Assembly (NCBI GenBank): GCA_932521025.1
Contig: OW051472.1
Span: forward strand, 9,362,001-9,426,000
Length of the DNA stretch: 64,000 nucleotides
Source: Oscheius onirici
Taxonomy: Eukaryota; Nematoda; Chromadorea; Rhabditida; Rhabditidae
Reading direction: 5' to 3'
This document shows positions 24,770 to 36,744 of the stretch, piece by piece. The stretch's first letter is position 1. Each line of letters starts with the position of its first letter. The notes under the pieces were generated by a model that made no database searches, was not told where the DNA came from, and worked only from the letters and a program-made list of their open reading frames with translations. The translations under genes and the position numbers were made by a program.

Positions 24770-25346
24770 TGGATTCTGCTAACTGAAGACTTTACATTAG
24801 TTGAAAAATTTGGGACGGTTTTAGGCAACGGCGGCTAAAAATTGGGAAGATAAGAACAACGGGCAGTGTTTGGGCGTAGTGAATCACACCCGCTATTTTA
24901 TTTCCTTTGTTTGGTGAACATACAAAAGCATAAAAAATTTGTCAACCCGCTCAGTTTTGTGAACCCGTTCAAAGCTTGCACATTCCTAAAGCCGAATCTG
25001 AAAAAAAGAAGATTATTTTGGACCAGTATTTTCCCAAATACTTATTTTTCCAACTAAAAGTCTTTGAAACATTTTTGATAGATCAGTTTTTGAAGCCCAA
25101 ATGTGCCTGCTCAGAGCAGGTCACAGTTCAGATAAGCGGCGTAAGTGAGAGTGCCAAGCGCCGTGTGTGTTCGATTTTTTGGGTTGTTCTGAGGTATATA
25201 TTAATTTGTGAATTTGGATATGTTTGGGTAAAATAATGTCTTGAAAGACATATTTATTCGGGTGTATGTGAACAGATATTTGCTCATCGACCTCGAGAAG
25301 TGAGTAGTTGAACGTACTCTAAATATATGTTGAGAACTGTCAATTT

Positions 25347-26545
25347 TTATCTACCTCTAAGTTTGGTATAAACCTCCTCCATTGTAGGACGTTTCTCAGG
25401 ATCTTTTTCTAGGCAGCGCTTAATCTGGTCAACGATTATTTCCGGCATTTGAAGACTAGAGCCTTCGTTTGGATCGCTATCTCTGCAACAATCTTATAGA
25501 AAAAAACTTCTTGCTTACTTTTTAGTGAAAATATATAAGAACGTCTTGCCGAAACTGTAGACATCGGCTTTTTGACCATCAACTGTTGTCCCTTGCTCTT
25601 CTTGCAGTTCATTTTCTAGCTCTGGGGCGATATATCCAGTCGTTCCGGATCTTAATACTCCCCGACTCGATCCCTCTGTTTCTTAACTCACGAGTGTGGT
25701 CTGCTTGTTTGCCTGCTCGTAGCCAGACTGAGGTCGATCAAAACAATCTGCTGTCCAGTCGATAGAACAACATTGTTCGGATTCACATCCCAATGACAGA
25801 ATCCCTCTTTGTGAACATATGCCAAGACATCTGCTAGGTCTCTAGCCCAAAGGAATTTCTGAATTTCGCTCGCGTCTCCATTCCGATCGACATAAAAGCT
25901 CCGAAGACTGTATTTGTGAAGATCCATGAGGAATCCACAAGTCACCCGATGTCCCTTGGTATTTATTTCTTCGACTGGAGCTATGAACCGCGTCAGATGA
26001 GGATGTGCCAGGCTCTGAATCAGGAATTGCCAAATATGGTCTTGAAAACTTACGCCGTGAATGTTGATCTCTTCCGCAATCTTCTCGGCACTCATTTTGA
26101 CGCCGTATATTTTGCAGGCTACAGATTTTCTGTAACGAAAACTTAGAAACTTTCACTTTTTACCGAAACACACGTTTTCACAGGCATTCTTTCGAACTCT
26201 TACCCTTCGTACTCTGCTTTGTGAACCTGTGCAAAAGCACCGGATCCAATTGCGTTCAGAAACACAAAACTTCCAAAAAGTACCGGAAACCACTTCCGCT
26301 TAGATGAGGGCTCATTAGATACCGTTAACTTTCTTTTCCGTACAAGGGCCCTGAAATTTATGATATGCTCTTGCGGTATTTTCTCACCTCTCCGGCTTCA
26401 GTTCCCGATGATATCGTAGTGGCCAACCGTGGTAGAGTGGGCGAGAGAGAAGGTATGCCCAGTTGGGAGCATCGGCGTAGGAAAATGTGCTTTCATTATC
26501 GTCATCGACCAAGTCCCGAGGAACTGTCTGGTCTCGGTCCGACAT
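25347..26545 (-). CDS. Divergent kinase with HWD and DLS motifs
   Basis: ATG at 26545 (MSDRDQTVPRDLVDDDNEST), TAA at 25347-25349, about six exons. The N-terminal part is polar and basic. The kinase domain has a good glycine loop (IGSGAFAQVHKAEY), ATP lysine in SVACKIYG, catalytic loop GFCHWDVNPNNVV (HWD instead of HRD) and IDLSLATS where DFG should be, so the glycine is lost as well as the phenylalanine changed. GYIAPELEN and ADVYSFGKTFLYI follow, and the domain ends CLEKDPEKRPTMEEV. It is a sister of the gene at 22920-24769 but has no C-terminal TM. The Asp of the catalytic loop and of DLS are present, so weak activity is possible. Confidence 0.82.
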
Positions 26546-26916
26546 TCAGTCGATTCTCTGAAAAAGTGTATTGTTGAAAGGAAATGGAGTCAAAGAACTG
26601 AACATGGGAAGGCAGAGTACGCAAATTTGAAGAGAAAGAGAGGATTCTATGGACAGAGCGAGATTAGTCCTTCTGTTGACCCACTTTTCAAAGATAAGCG
26701 TTTTTTCTCAGTGATTCAGCGTGTGAGGTTTTATCGGACAAGAGAAAGGTCGTATGACACGTGATGACAAATGGAGAAAGGAGTCGGACTGTATGATTTC
26801 TGAGTAACAAGGCTCACTTTGCTACAGCTGACACATCGTGTAGAAGCTGTGAAGAAAGATAGCAACTGAAAAAATAGGTTTCCAGTCTCGAATTGACCTG
26901 AATTCAACCACACCGC

Positions 26917-27097
26917 CAGGGATGTTCGGATGCCGTAATTCCGGATGACGCCATTTTGAATTGGCTGCGCACCAACTCCTAATACATTGTGTATCGGCAA
27001 CTACCGTAGTCGAATACGCGGCTGTATGTATTACGAGTTGGTGCGAAGCCAAATTCAAATTGGCGCTATCCGGAAAGGTCCTATCCGAACTTCCCTG
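26917..27097. mobile_element. Small hAT-like MITE
   Basis: 181 bp starting CAGGGATGTTCGGAT and ending ATCCGAACTTCCCTG, with inverted inner parts (GCGCACCAACTC / GAGTTGGTGCGAAGCC). The flanking 8-mers CACACCGC (26909-26916) and CACTCCGC (27098-27105) match at seven of eight positions, as a slightly decayed hAT target duplication would. Confidence 0.8.
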
Positions 27098-28129
27098 CAC
27101 TCCGCTTCGTGTCCAAAACGTATGTTCAAAGTGTTAAATTGAAAATTCCAAAAGTTTTAAAGAGTAAGACAAAAACAAATGAAAGCGAGGTGTGTTTTAA
27201 GAACACGTGTCCTTTTCTGTTTTACGATCGGTTTGATGATCGGTTTGATGAGAAAATGCCACAAAACAAACAAAAAATCAGCTGTTCAAGTTCCTATCTG
27301 TGTTCTGTCGAAACAAATGAAATCGCGGCAACTGTACGATTCATCTGACACGAAGTAAAGGACACACACAAAACATTTTGCACGCGCTCTAAAAAAATCC
27401 AAACGAGACAAATGTTGTACCAAAGGTCATCTCAAAGAGCATAACTTGTCAAGACATCTTTTATCTAGTTTTAGCGCAACTTGCCGAAACTAATCAAACG
27501 AAACTCGCTTCCCTTGGAATCATTGTGTCGTCAGTTGTCCGCTTGTGCTGTCGTCTTCTTCGAAAACAGGTCAGGTCTTTCTACTTTTCCACAAAATGTT
27601 CCAATTTTTTGTTCCAACTCTCAGTTACCTTTCTCTTTACACCTTGACTAGGATCTGGTCTTGTCCCGAGCGATCCAGATTCGAAAGTTTCAGTCTTCCG
27701 TCCGAAGGCCGCTCCAGGTTTCGGTAAGGATCTCTCCGGAGTGACTAGCAAATTGGACATTGGTCGACTGAAGCAGTGTCAAGGTGTTTTGAGACTGGGT
27801 GTTCCCCAAAAATACCATGTCAAACAAATAATTTTCTCTGAAAACTTGACCGATTCTTTCCTTCTGATCCTTTTCCAGGGAGCAGCTACTGGAAGAGAAT
27901 GCCCGTCTGGAAATTGATGTCTTTCCTGGCTCACACACTCTGTTTACGTTTTAACTCTGTTAAAGATCGACTTTTTTGAAGGTTTGCTAATTTTCCTCGA
28001 GCCAGAACTGACGTCTCTCTAATGTTGTTATTCATTTCCGAGATCTCTGCATGCTGTAGAAATGGTATTTTTCAATTGACGTCATCTATTTGTAAACGCC
28101 AACAAATTCTAAGTCCCTTTTAGTTAGGC

Positions 28130-28816
28130 CCTTTCCGGGCTCTCCTGGACCTTAGCCGTCCCATGAAAAAAAGACCCTCCCATAAAATAATGACCGTCCC
28201 ATGAAATAAAGAGTGTCCGGGGAGAAAGGCCGTCCCAAAATTCTTTTTTTTTTTTGGAAATTTTGTTTTGCTTGCGGAAATCTTTTTTCAGTTATTTTTT
28301 GCATCTACGGGGATTTCAATTTTTTCATGGTCTTCACTCAGCATTTCAGGGACTGACTTGCTTGGTAAATAATTGAAATACTCACATGGAACGAAGTAAC
28401 CTGGATGATATTCGATCAGAACACGACGCGAGAGGGGTCGTCTTCCTGCTCAATCTCAGTGTCGTCTCATGAACGAGCTCTCTTCTGACTACCCCGTTTC
28501 CTAAGCCTGATTTCTCCTAGACTTTTTTGACTTTTGAGCTCTCTCGCTCTGTCTCACTCTAGTTATGATCTTAATTTATTGAAAGACCAGTTGTTAGATG
28601 TGTGTATTTCAATTATTTATCAAGCTTTTAATTGTCAGTGCCTGAAATGCTGAGTGAAGACCGTGAAAAATTGAAATCTCAGTAGATGCAAAAAATAACT
28701 GAAAAAAGATTTCCGCAAGCAAAACAAAATTTCCAAAAAAAAAGAATTTTGGGACGGTCTTTCTCCCCGGACGGTCTTTTTTTCATGGGACGGCTAAGGT
28801 CCAAGAGCCCCTTTCC
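28130..28816. mobile_element. Large foldback element, arms of about 180-220 bp
   Basis: Left arm about 28130-28350, right arm about 28641-28816, nearly perfect inverted copies (for example TTTTGCTTGCGGAAATCTTT in the left arm). The left arm has an extra duplication of the CCGTCCCATGAAA unit. Inner ends are GCATTTCAGG / CCTGAAATGC. The 290-bp centre is non-coding. Transcribed in either direction it would give a very stable hairpin RNA. Confidence 0.85.
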
Positions 28817-28867
28817 GTTAGGCCCTTTTAGTTAACCCCTTTTCGATAGGTCCCTTTCCGTTAGCCT

Positions 28868-29001
28868 CGTTATACCCAAGAGTTGGAGTATAAGCAAGTT
28901 CCGTGAGCTCCACGACCAATTTCCTCTCCTTCAAGTGTTCTGATTTGGTTTCTGTGAATTTCGGCAGGGCGAAGCGCATAGTTTTCGATGTTGATGGAGC
29001 C
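28868..29001 (-). pseudogene. Fragment of the 21.4-kb kinase, second exon
   Basis: On the minus strand this repeats the start of exon 2 of the kinase at 21433-22645: ATGGCTCCATCAACATCG, then sequence equivalent to GEEIGRGAQ and TPTLG. It has a deletion after GGAGCTCACG, frameshifts, and no further exons. A retrotransposon sits directly at its upstream edge. A dead copy. Confidence 0.8.
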
Positions 29002-29014
29002 ATCTAGATTTTAG

Positions 29015-29618
29015 ATTTAGATTTATTCACAAATTCACGCCCCTGGCGAGTGTGGATCTCAGAGTTTTCCATTTGGCTGACGTCCGGTGCCACCAGTCTG
29101 TTCTAGCCACTGAGCGAGTATCTTCTACCTATTTTTGTCGTAATCCGCCTCTTGTTCTTTTTCCTTCGAGTGGTGTCCATTCGGTGGTTGTTCTCGTCCA
29201 TCGGGTTCCTTCCATTTTGGCAATCTTCTCAGACCAGAGTAGCTTCAGCCAGAGTATTTTCTTTCTCCAATCCCAGAGCTTAGTCTGTTCTCGTATTCTG
29301 TCGTTTGGCCACCTGTCCAGAATTGTGATACCGATCATCCGTCTCCATTCGTCTTTGACATACTTCAATGTACTGCTTGTCTACTTCTTTCAAAGTCCAG
29401 GTCTCAGCTCCATAAAGCGCTACGGGAGTAACGTGGCTTTCAAACAGCGTCGTCCTCTTCGCCATTGGAATGTGTTTGCTGGTCAGCATGTTGGATATCT
29501 TGTTGAAGGCCCCGTACGCTTGTCCCATTCTCCTCTTGACCTCTTCCGAATCGCAGCTTGGGATGGATATTTTTGCTCCCAAGAAGACGAAAGTGTCCAC
29601 AAAGTCTATCTTCGCTCT
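29015..29618 (-). mobile_element. 5'-truncated non-LTR retrotransposon
   Basis: A 604-bp insert flanked by a perfect 13-bp duplication ATCTAGATTTTAG (29002-29014 and 29619-29631). Read on the minus strand it carries the C-terminal end of a LINE reverse transcriptase: motifs MAKRTTLFESHVTPVALYG, ETWTLKEVDKQYIEV, then after a frameshift RRMIGITILDRWPNDRIREQ and EGTRWTRTTTEWTPLEGKRT. This is the characteristic end of RTE/CR1-like endonuclease-reverse-transcriptase polyproteins. The 3' end finishes in TAAATC repeats, as RTE-type elements do. It is dead: truncated, and in more than one frame. Confidence 0.85.
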
Positions 29619-30012
29619 ATCTAGATTTTAGGTTGGATGGAAAAATGTGTCTCAAATTTGTTGATTCTCCTTTTCGACATCGGTCCCTCTGGCCGTGAGC
29701 TTGTTTGTTTGCAGATGAGCTGACCTGATCGATACGGAAGGCAAAGATAAGAAATAGTATGTGCACTACATCAACACAAAGAAACTGTTTAGAAGCACCA
29801 GTTTTGTACATATACAATTCGAACAATATGCAACAGGAACAAGATCCCGTTTCATCAGTGGGACAATAAAGGATAGTCAAAAAATGTTTGCAAAAATTAT
29901 TGGAAACTAATGGATGAAGACAACTATCTTCACGAGCTTGATCCATAATCTGACCAAACGAGAATTTTTTCAAGGTTTGGAAGAACTCCCTTCACCAGAT
30001 GTCATTCGCTTC

Positions 30013-32646
30013 TTATTGGCTTCTAAGTTTATTGGGTTTCAAAGACAAATTTGCAATACCTTGGACTATGACATTAATCCCTTTCATAGTGAAACGATCT
30101 TTCGGATCGTAAGCTGTGGTCACTACTACTATTTTTGAGATGAATGAAGTGGGTTCTGCGTTGTGAAGCCTATCTGAAAGCTCCAGAACTTTCTCTAGGT
30201 ATGTGGATCGATCCACGTCACAAATATCTGCGTGTCTTCCGAACGGATTTCTATAAATATTTTGATTAGGCTTTCTGCAATACACCCACTCTTCTGTTTC
30301 AATGTAGTGGCAAATTAAACCGAAACTAAAAGCGTCGGCTTTTGGGCAGTATCCCACGATGCTGACGTCTCTGCACACTTCTTGCGCCATGAAAGTGAAT
30401 GTTCCAGCGCTGAAAGAATGCTCTCTCGCAGCTGTTAATGAGACTAACAACGCTGTCATGTCCACATTTACCAGTCTGGCCAGGCCCAGATCTATAAGAA
30501 CAAGATGGCCTCCGTTGCCAGACAGCATGATGTTGGAGGGTTTCAAGTCTCTCACGATGATACCCTTTTTGTGTAGAAAGCTGACGACATCAGATAGCTG
30601 TACCACCCAGCTAAACTTGTAAGGACCAATGGAGCCTTTGTTCCGCTGCACGAAATCTTCCAAAGTAGTTTCGTGGATTTCCATCAGAAAGCCTGTTAGC
30701 AAAAAATCATCTTGTACAATTGCCGTCAAGTAGCGAACGAGGTTTTTATGGTGGAACTGAAAAGATATTGCTCAAGATCCGAAGCATACCTGGAGGCAAT
30801 AAATTTCCCTGTAGTTAATCCCTTTTTGCCATATCTTTGCAGCCGCCTGCTCAATCACATGTTTAACAATTTTTCCGTCGGTAACCGAGCTGTATCTAAA
30901 TTTGTTAGCCATTGAAAGAAGTGTGTGTAGGCAACATTTAGGACATGACAGGAGAATCGCCGCATTATCCTGTCTTTCTGATTATGTTGCCGATATGATT
31001 TTGGACGCAAACTGTCAATCAAAAACTACGTTAGTGCTTTTTGGAGTCATGATTTTTCTATGCCAGAGGCAATATTCTCGCTAACTGATCACAATAGAAG
31101 GGATCTAGGGCTTTACGCCCGATTTTGGAGTCGGGCGTAAAGCCCTCCCCTCCTTATGGAATCAGGCGTAAAGCCCTTCGCCTCAATAGAAGAGAAAAGT
31201 TGTGTGAACACCATTGAAGCAATGCCACTAGTACAACAAGTAATGCAACAAACCCACTGGGTGTAGCCAGTTTTGAAGACAATTCCGTAACTACCACTCC
31301 CCAGTTTGCCAGTGTATCTTAAGTTCTTCATGTAGACAAACGCTCCTTTCGCTAGCACATTCTGAACAAATGTGTCATGGGATTTAAAAACAATTCCTCA
31401 CCATCTTAATGAACTGCTCTTCGTCTATCTTGGCGGATGATAATCTGAGCATCAAATCATTTTTGGGTGAATCCTCAAGTCTTCTGTTTATTTCAAGGTA
31501 ATCTGAAACTCCTATATAGCCAAATCAGTGAAAACGTCGAATCTACCATTGATTAGTTCCGTCGAGTCTTCCACTGTGTTCAAAACCGCAGCCAAGGAAG
31601 ATAGAGTCAGAGGTGGCTACAAAAATCCTGTTATACGTTAGTGATTCAAAATACCATCATGTTTGTCACGTTTCTATCAGTAACAGCATACAACTTTTCC
31701 TCGGAATTAGCTACTATTTCAGGAAGTGAGGCCTAGGAAGAGGTTTAATTACATAGTACTTCCAGTATTACTTTTGGAACAATCGCAAGTTCTTTTTCGG
31801 TAATCGTCGATTGAAACATGGTACAAATGTCGGGCTGAAAGCAAAATTACTTGATGTTATAAAAAGGCTTACCAGTGTAGAATTGGAAGCAAACATTTTA
31901 GCGCAACCTGGACATGTGTTGTCTTGCGTAAGCCGGGTCACTATGCATTTTCGACAGGCTGTCTTCGAACAGCAGTCTAGTACGACAAGGAATTCTCGAT
32001 AAGGACATAGTATGCTGAAAGAAGTGATTCAAGAAAAAGAAAGCAAACCAGGATGGGGGTTCTTCTGGGGCAACTGTCTGGTGAGGTGGCGCTGTGGAAG
32101 GATCGTGAAGTTGAGGGAAAATGGGTGCAGTTTCTCTTTCCGGCACATCTAAACGTTAAACTTCTTTGAAATTAAATAAGATTTATTCACGTAAATAATG
32201 ATTTGCGTCAATCTAGAAAAATCGTGGTCGTAATATTACCTGTCAATTTGTACAGGCTGTTTTCGCAAATGGTGCATTTGGCCGGTTCATTTCTTTCCTT
32301 CGCATTTGACATCAAAGCAAGTAAGCAGTCGTGACAGTAGACAGATTCACAGCAAAGAAGAGCAACAGGATCTCTGGCCTTTTGATTACATACCACACTG
32401 AAAAACTATTACTTAGACATCCAAGGAAAAAACTGATTTTAAATTCTTTGATAATCACTTACCAATTTGGGATAATGAATTTAGTCCAGGGCGGTCGTTC
32501 GTATCTCCTAACAGATTCATCTAAAATGCTTTGTCATAAATACAAAGCTGTTTACCTGGTCGAGGCTCTTTTACGGAAGGCTCTCCTGTATTGTGGTCTC
32601 TTCCGCCGCCCGACACTCTTTTCCTTGGAAGATGTGGGGACGACAT
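30013..32646 (-). CDS. Dual RING-like zinc-finger protein kinase
   Basis: About 11 exons join in frame from ATG 32646 (MSSPHLPRKRVSGGGRDHN) to TAA 30013. First finger (32220-32396): CVVC, twelve residues, CCESVYCHDC, then CTIC. Second finger (31880-32015): CILC, eleven residues, CCSKTACRKC, then CPGC. Both follow CxxC-CC-x4-C-x2-C-CxxC, the all-cysteine spacing seen in RBBP6-type RING domains. After a helical linker comes the kinase: glycine loop LGSGSYGIVF (about 31310), catalytic loop IIVRDLKPSNIML (His to Val), VLIDLGLARL (DLG) and FMAQEV for APE. If the fingers bind E2 enzymes, one polypeptide would couple ubiquitin ligation with phosphorylation; that is inference. The intron 30905-31235 holds three copies of a 15-bp palindromic unit. 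The kinase half is closest to 33022-34806. Confidence 0.8.
31108..31176. repeat. Short palindromic repeats in kinase intron
   Basis: GGGCTTTACGCCCGA (31108-31122), its inverse TCGGGCGTAAAGCCC (31131-31145) and a third copy TCAGGCGTAAAGCCC (31162-31176) within 70 bp. Could form alternative hairpins in the pre-mRNA. Confidence 0.7.
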
Positions 32647-33021
32647 TCCAACCTCCAAACAAATAACTAAGGATGCTGGTACAAATTTTAACTCATCAAA
32701 CCTAGCTAAAAATTGTATTTGTGGCCGGGTTGGTTTGAGAAGCGCCGATAAGAAAAGGTGAATCATACCAGTTGGGTTGTTGTTTCCCCTTGATTTTATG
32801 AAGGACTAGCTTCTACGAGAATCGTAGAAGAACTTTTCTTCCAAGACAAGGAAAAATGTTCCCTAACCAAAACTTTATTCTTAGGCATAACAAAAGAGGA
32901 TGCATCGCATTTTTCGTATGTCGACAATTCTGCTAAAGGAGTAGTTTTTACTGAAAGCAATTTGAAAAAAAAAGATTTAAAAAATACTGTTTGCATAAAC
33001 AGAGACGTCTATTATAGCAGG

Positions 33022-34806
33022 TCACAAATGAAAGACTAGATTCGTCCTCCAGTAGGGCGCATCTTGGTTGAGAGTAGGCATCTTGAAACTCTGGCAAAAG
33101 GAAGCATGTTCATTGCTGTCTGAATGTAAAACGTTTTAGAAAATCATGTTGTAAATTACCTTGAAATCTGTCAAAAATTTCATGCATAGTAGACCGATGT
33201 TCAGGTTTAAATGCCAAGCACTTCTGGAGTAGATCTTTGATGAATGGAAACTTAATTTCGTCCAAAAAGGAATTTTGTAGAGATTTTTCTTTTATTGCGT
33301 TCAGGTAATCGGAATCATTGTTACTGTGCTTTTCAAACTCTTCCATGTGCATTTCTCTATAAGTTAATTGAGTCAGAGTTTCCCATGGCGTTTTTGAGCA
33401 AAACGAGGACCGACACGTGGAACTAGGCAGCAAACCTTCCGGTAAAAATGAAGTACACGACTGTTCCATAGCTATAACTGTCAGCCTTTTCGTCATAGGT
33501 AATAACGTTGCCGTTTTCATCTCCGACCAAACATTCTGGAGCAATATGTGGAAAAGTGCCAACACTGAAATTTTTATATTCCGCATTGGTTTTATGTGAA
33601 AAACGGAAAGTATACAAAAAAATGGAGGTTTGGTAAGCTTCCAATTTTTTGGCTTACCATCTTGTCATAGTTGAAACTAGTTTTCTTGAAGATCCAAGAT
33701 CAATTAAAACAAGCACTCCCTCCTTGGTGATCATAATGTTTTTCGGATTAATGTCTCGGACAATAATTTTTTCGTTGTGTAGATAAGAGACAGCTCTAGC
33801 CAAATCTTTTATCCGCGAAACTTTTTTCTTTTCGTCAACAACGAATTGAATATTTTCAGAAGGGTTCAAAGCTGCCGAGAGCGTATACTTGTAAAGCGGC
33901 ATCAAATAGCCGCATATCTGTCCAGTATTATCTATCACAGTAGCCTGTATCTTTACGATATTATTATGGTTGATGCACTAAAAGTTGCAAAATATGAAAA
34001 AAGTATAAGTGACTGGAAGCGTTTACCTTCAGATATTCAATCTCATCATTGTTCGTATTACGAGAATCTGCTGTGAAAATTTTGACAGCCATGGGCTTTC
34101 TAAAACTGCTCCAATTTTACAAACATTTAGATCAAACTTTTCGAAAGTTACATTCCAAACAAAGCCTTGCGATCCGTTTCCGAGTGGACGGCCGAATATA
34201 AAGTTTTCGGTTGACACTATTCTGTTTACAGACACTCCGTGAGATATAAGACTCTGAGATCTCAGTTTAACCCAAAACTCGTATGCTGTAATTCTAAAAT
34301 ATCCGAAGTGGTATCCAAAGATTGCTCGGCAGCTAGAAATAGCAGATGTGACAGCAAACTTGATGACAGTAAAAGTTGTAGGCTTCGAGACGGGAATACT
34401 CGTAGACTTTGTGACATTAATATAACTCCCTCCGTATGTTCTAGGCAACCCTGCTGGGGAACCTCCTCTTAATTTTTTTTGATACTGGATTACTCAGTAC
34501 CTACATTTGATGTTGTACATAGTTCTCGCTGTTCACAGTACGAAAATACGCTTCAATATGTTCTCGTGGTTCTGCAAGGCTCCCAATTGGAGCATAATAT
34601 CCGTCTTCATCAGGATTTTTAAAATACGGACAAATGAGAGATGCAAATCTGCTAAAATACCTTTGAGGATCCAAAGTATTCGAACCGGATGCTGCAAAAC
34701 CATCTCGCAGAACTTCTTGACTTGTTGGATGAGCATCTGTGAGGACAGAAGAGGATGAGCGAGTCAGTGATAGAGTTAGGAGATCACCTAAAGTGGCCAA
34801 TTTCAC
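33022..34806 (-). CDS. Divergent kinase with VRD/DLG motifs
   Basis: ATG at 34806 (MKLATL, then an intron), TGA at 33022-33024. The N-terminal 100 residues before the kinase domain are unrecognised (CPYFKNPDEDGYYAPIG). The region around 34310-34440 (SKPTTFTVIKFAVTSA) is moderately hydrophobic. The kinase domain has glycine loop LGNGSQGFVW, VAIK-type MAVKIF after a 38-bp intron, catalytic loop IIVRDINPKNIMI (HRD to VRD), LIDLGSSRKL (DLG), FPHIAPECL and ADSYSYGTVVYFIF, and ends CLAFKPEHRSTMHEI. The catalytic Asp and metal-binding Asp are retained, so it may still bind ATP. Most similar to the kinase half of the RING gene just downstream, suggesting tandem duplication with gain or loss of the fingers. 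Confidence 0.8.
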
Positions 34807-35626
34807 TGAAGACTAAATAAGTGGAACTTCTCGATTGATTGTGTGAAGTTAAAGGAGCCGCGGTTCTTGTCTGGCGCCTGAATATCGAAAACAGATGACT
34901 AAGCATCGAGAAAATTCAAAGTTCGGAGCAGGAGACCAGAAAATACTAAAAAAATTTATTGGCGAGAAATTAGGGATTGTTAAAGTTCACGCTAGCAATA
35001 AGATAAGGACGTGACGGCTTGGAGTCAGGTGATCGAGGAAAAAAAGTTAATCATTGTTTTTTACAGTCATACAGGTTTAATTGCTGCTTATATCTAAACT
35101 ATTAAAAATCTATGGTGTCTATGACTGGCTGTCTGTTTGTCCATGGTCATGCGAACCCTCGTAGGAAGTCAGTTATCAGGACTAGATAGCAAGTTATTTC
35201 TGAACTTACAGGCTTTGGCTTCTACTGTGTTAGAGTCAAGTAGTAAGCTTTAGAAACTAAAAAGCTAAAAAGAAGAAGTTAAAAAAAGTTTGGTGTTACG
35301 ACGTCGGTGTTATTTTAAATAACAAAATAGCATGTGTAAAGGCCAGTGGAAAAGTAGGCTAAGCCCAGATAAAGCCACAGTTTCAAATACCGAACGTGTC
35401 CAACAAATGAGGCGATTAACAATCTTTTCTGTCAAAGCGTCAGTCTTAATTAAAATCTCAATTTCTCTGTCAGTCCCTCGCCTGCCAGTCTTTATCAACT
35501 AACAGCCCCAGTGATAAAAACTGTTGACTGCTCATGCCGAGAGAAAAGTCAACAAATAAAATGGATGAGTGGACTTTATTGGCCATCGGTTACGAAATGT
35601 CAATACGGAAACACTTTATGAACTGT

Positions 35627-36744
35627 TCAAATGTGGCTAATTTCGGAAAAAACCTCCTCCATCGTCGGTCTGTCTTCCGGAATTTCAGCCCAGCACTTTT
35701 CAAGTAAAGCTTGAAGCTGTGCCGTCTTATCAGTGAACATATCATCGATTGGAAATGTGATGCGGTTTCCGGCTTCTATAAACTCTTGCTTACTGGCTAT
35801 GACAGTGCGTTCGTCTCTGGGATCAGTAGGAAACGGCGTTCTGGAAAATTGAGATAAGCCCATAAGACTGAACTTGAACAGAGACAGACAATTAAAAAAA
35901 CAATTTGAAAGACGAACCTTCTCTCTTTGTTCACACAGGCGTACAGAGACATTCCAAAGCTGTACACATCTCCCGCATCCGACTGTTCTCTCGACTCAAT
36001 GACTTCCAGAGCAAGATATTCCAAATATGAGGGAGTAACGCTAAATTCTTACCTAAAGAATACAAAATAGCACTTACTGATCATCGAGCTCATCATCTGT
36101 CTCTGTTGTTAAACTGAAATCAGAGACCTGGATTGACTCCAAGTCGTCCGAGAGCAGCATTCTAAAGAGCTTGTGAGTGGCCAGAAAATAGACTTACTGG
36201 GAAGGATTGATGTTTCTATGAAAAATGCTCTGTTCTTTGCAATAGGAAATTGCACATGCCAGTTGCGTGAACCATTTGAGAATTCTCGAAGCTGTGAAAA
36301 CTTGGCCGTGCTGTTTTTCACGGTCACCAGAAAGGTCTGAAATCTTCTGATATTCTATTTGTCCTATTTTTTCTAACTTACAGTCTCCAAGACTTCCATG
36401 CCGCTTGTAGTCGAACACCAAACCAGCGACCTTGTTGTTTTCCAAAATAACCCGTGTAGGCTTTAGGACGTTCGGATGACTCAACTGAAGTACTTTTTCT
36501 GGACGACTTCAATGGAAAAACGTACAGCAAAGAGCCTGTTAACTTTTTCTACATCTAGTTTTTCATAAAGCACCGCAATTACCTGCTCGTTACTCCTAAA
36601 ACATATATTATGATATAAAGAATTTTACCCTGGAAGAGGACACTTGATTCGAACTTTGCCATTCGAATATGACATCTGGTTCGACTTAAATATTGTTTCC
36701 ATCGGAATCGTTGGAATTTCATTGTTTAGCTGTTCTCGAGCCAT
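35627..36744 (-). CDS. Pseudokinase (HRN, DFS, ALE)
   Basis: ATG at 36744 (MAREQLNNEIPTIPMETIF), TGA at 35627-35629, six exons. It has a kinase fold by its C-lobe (GDVYSFGMSLYACVN; CWAEIPEDRPTMEEV) but lacks the ATP-site features. No glycine loop is visible, and where VAIK should be there is VIAVLYEKL. The catalytic loop is SIFHRNINPSQ (Asp to Asn), the metal motif is VSDFSLT (Gly to Ser), and APE is replaced by ALE (YLALEV). It shares MLL.DDLESI..DFS with the second domain of the next gene. A catalytic role is unlikely; an allosteric or scaffold role is more plausible. Confidence 0.82.

Larger units (their letters stand above)
26546..28867. other. Intergenic region with mobile elements only
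   Basis: No gene is seen in this 2.3 kb. It contains a 181-bp hAT-like MITE and a roughly 690-bp foldback element (listed separately). The rest is unremarkable AT-rich sequence. Confidence 0.5.

Noticed and set aside
29052-29624. 190-codon plus-strand ORF
   Set aside because: Shadow of the antisense non-LTR retrotransposon remnant; the reverse-transcriptase motifs are on the minus strand.
31108-31176. CRISPR-like short repeats
   Set aside because: Only three copies, inverted as well as direct, unequal spacing, in a eukaryotic intron.
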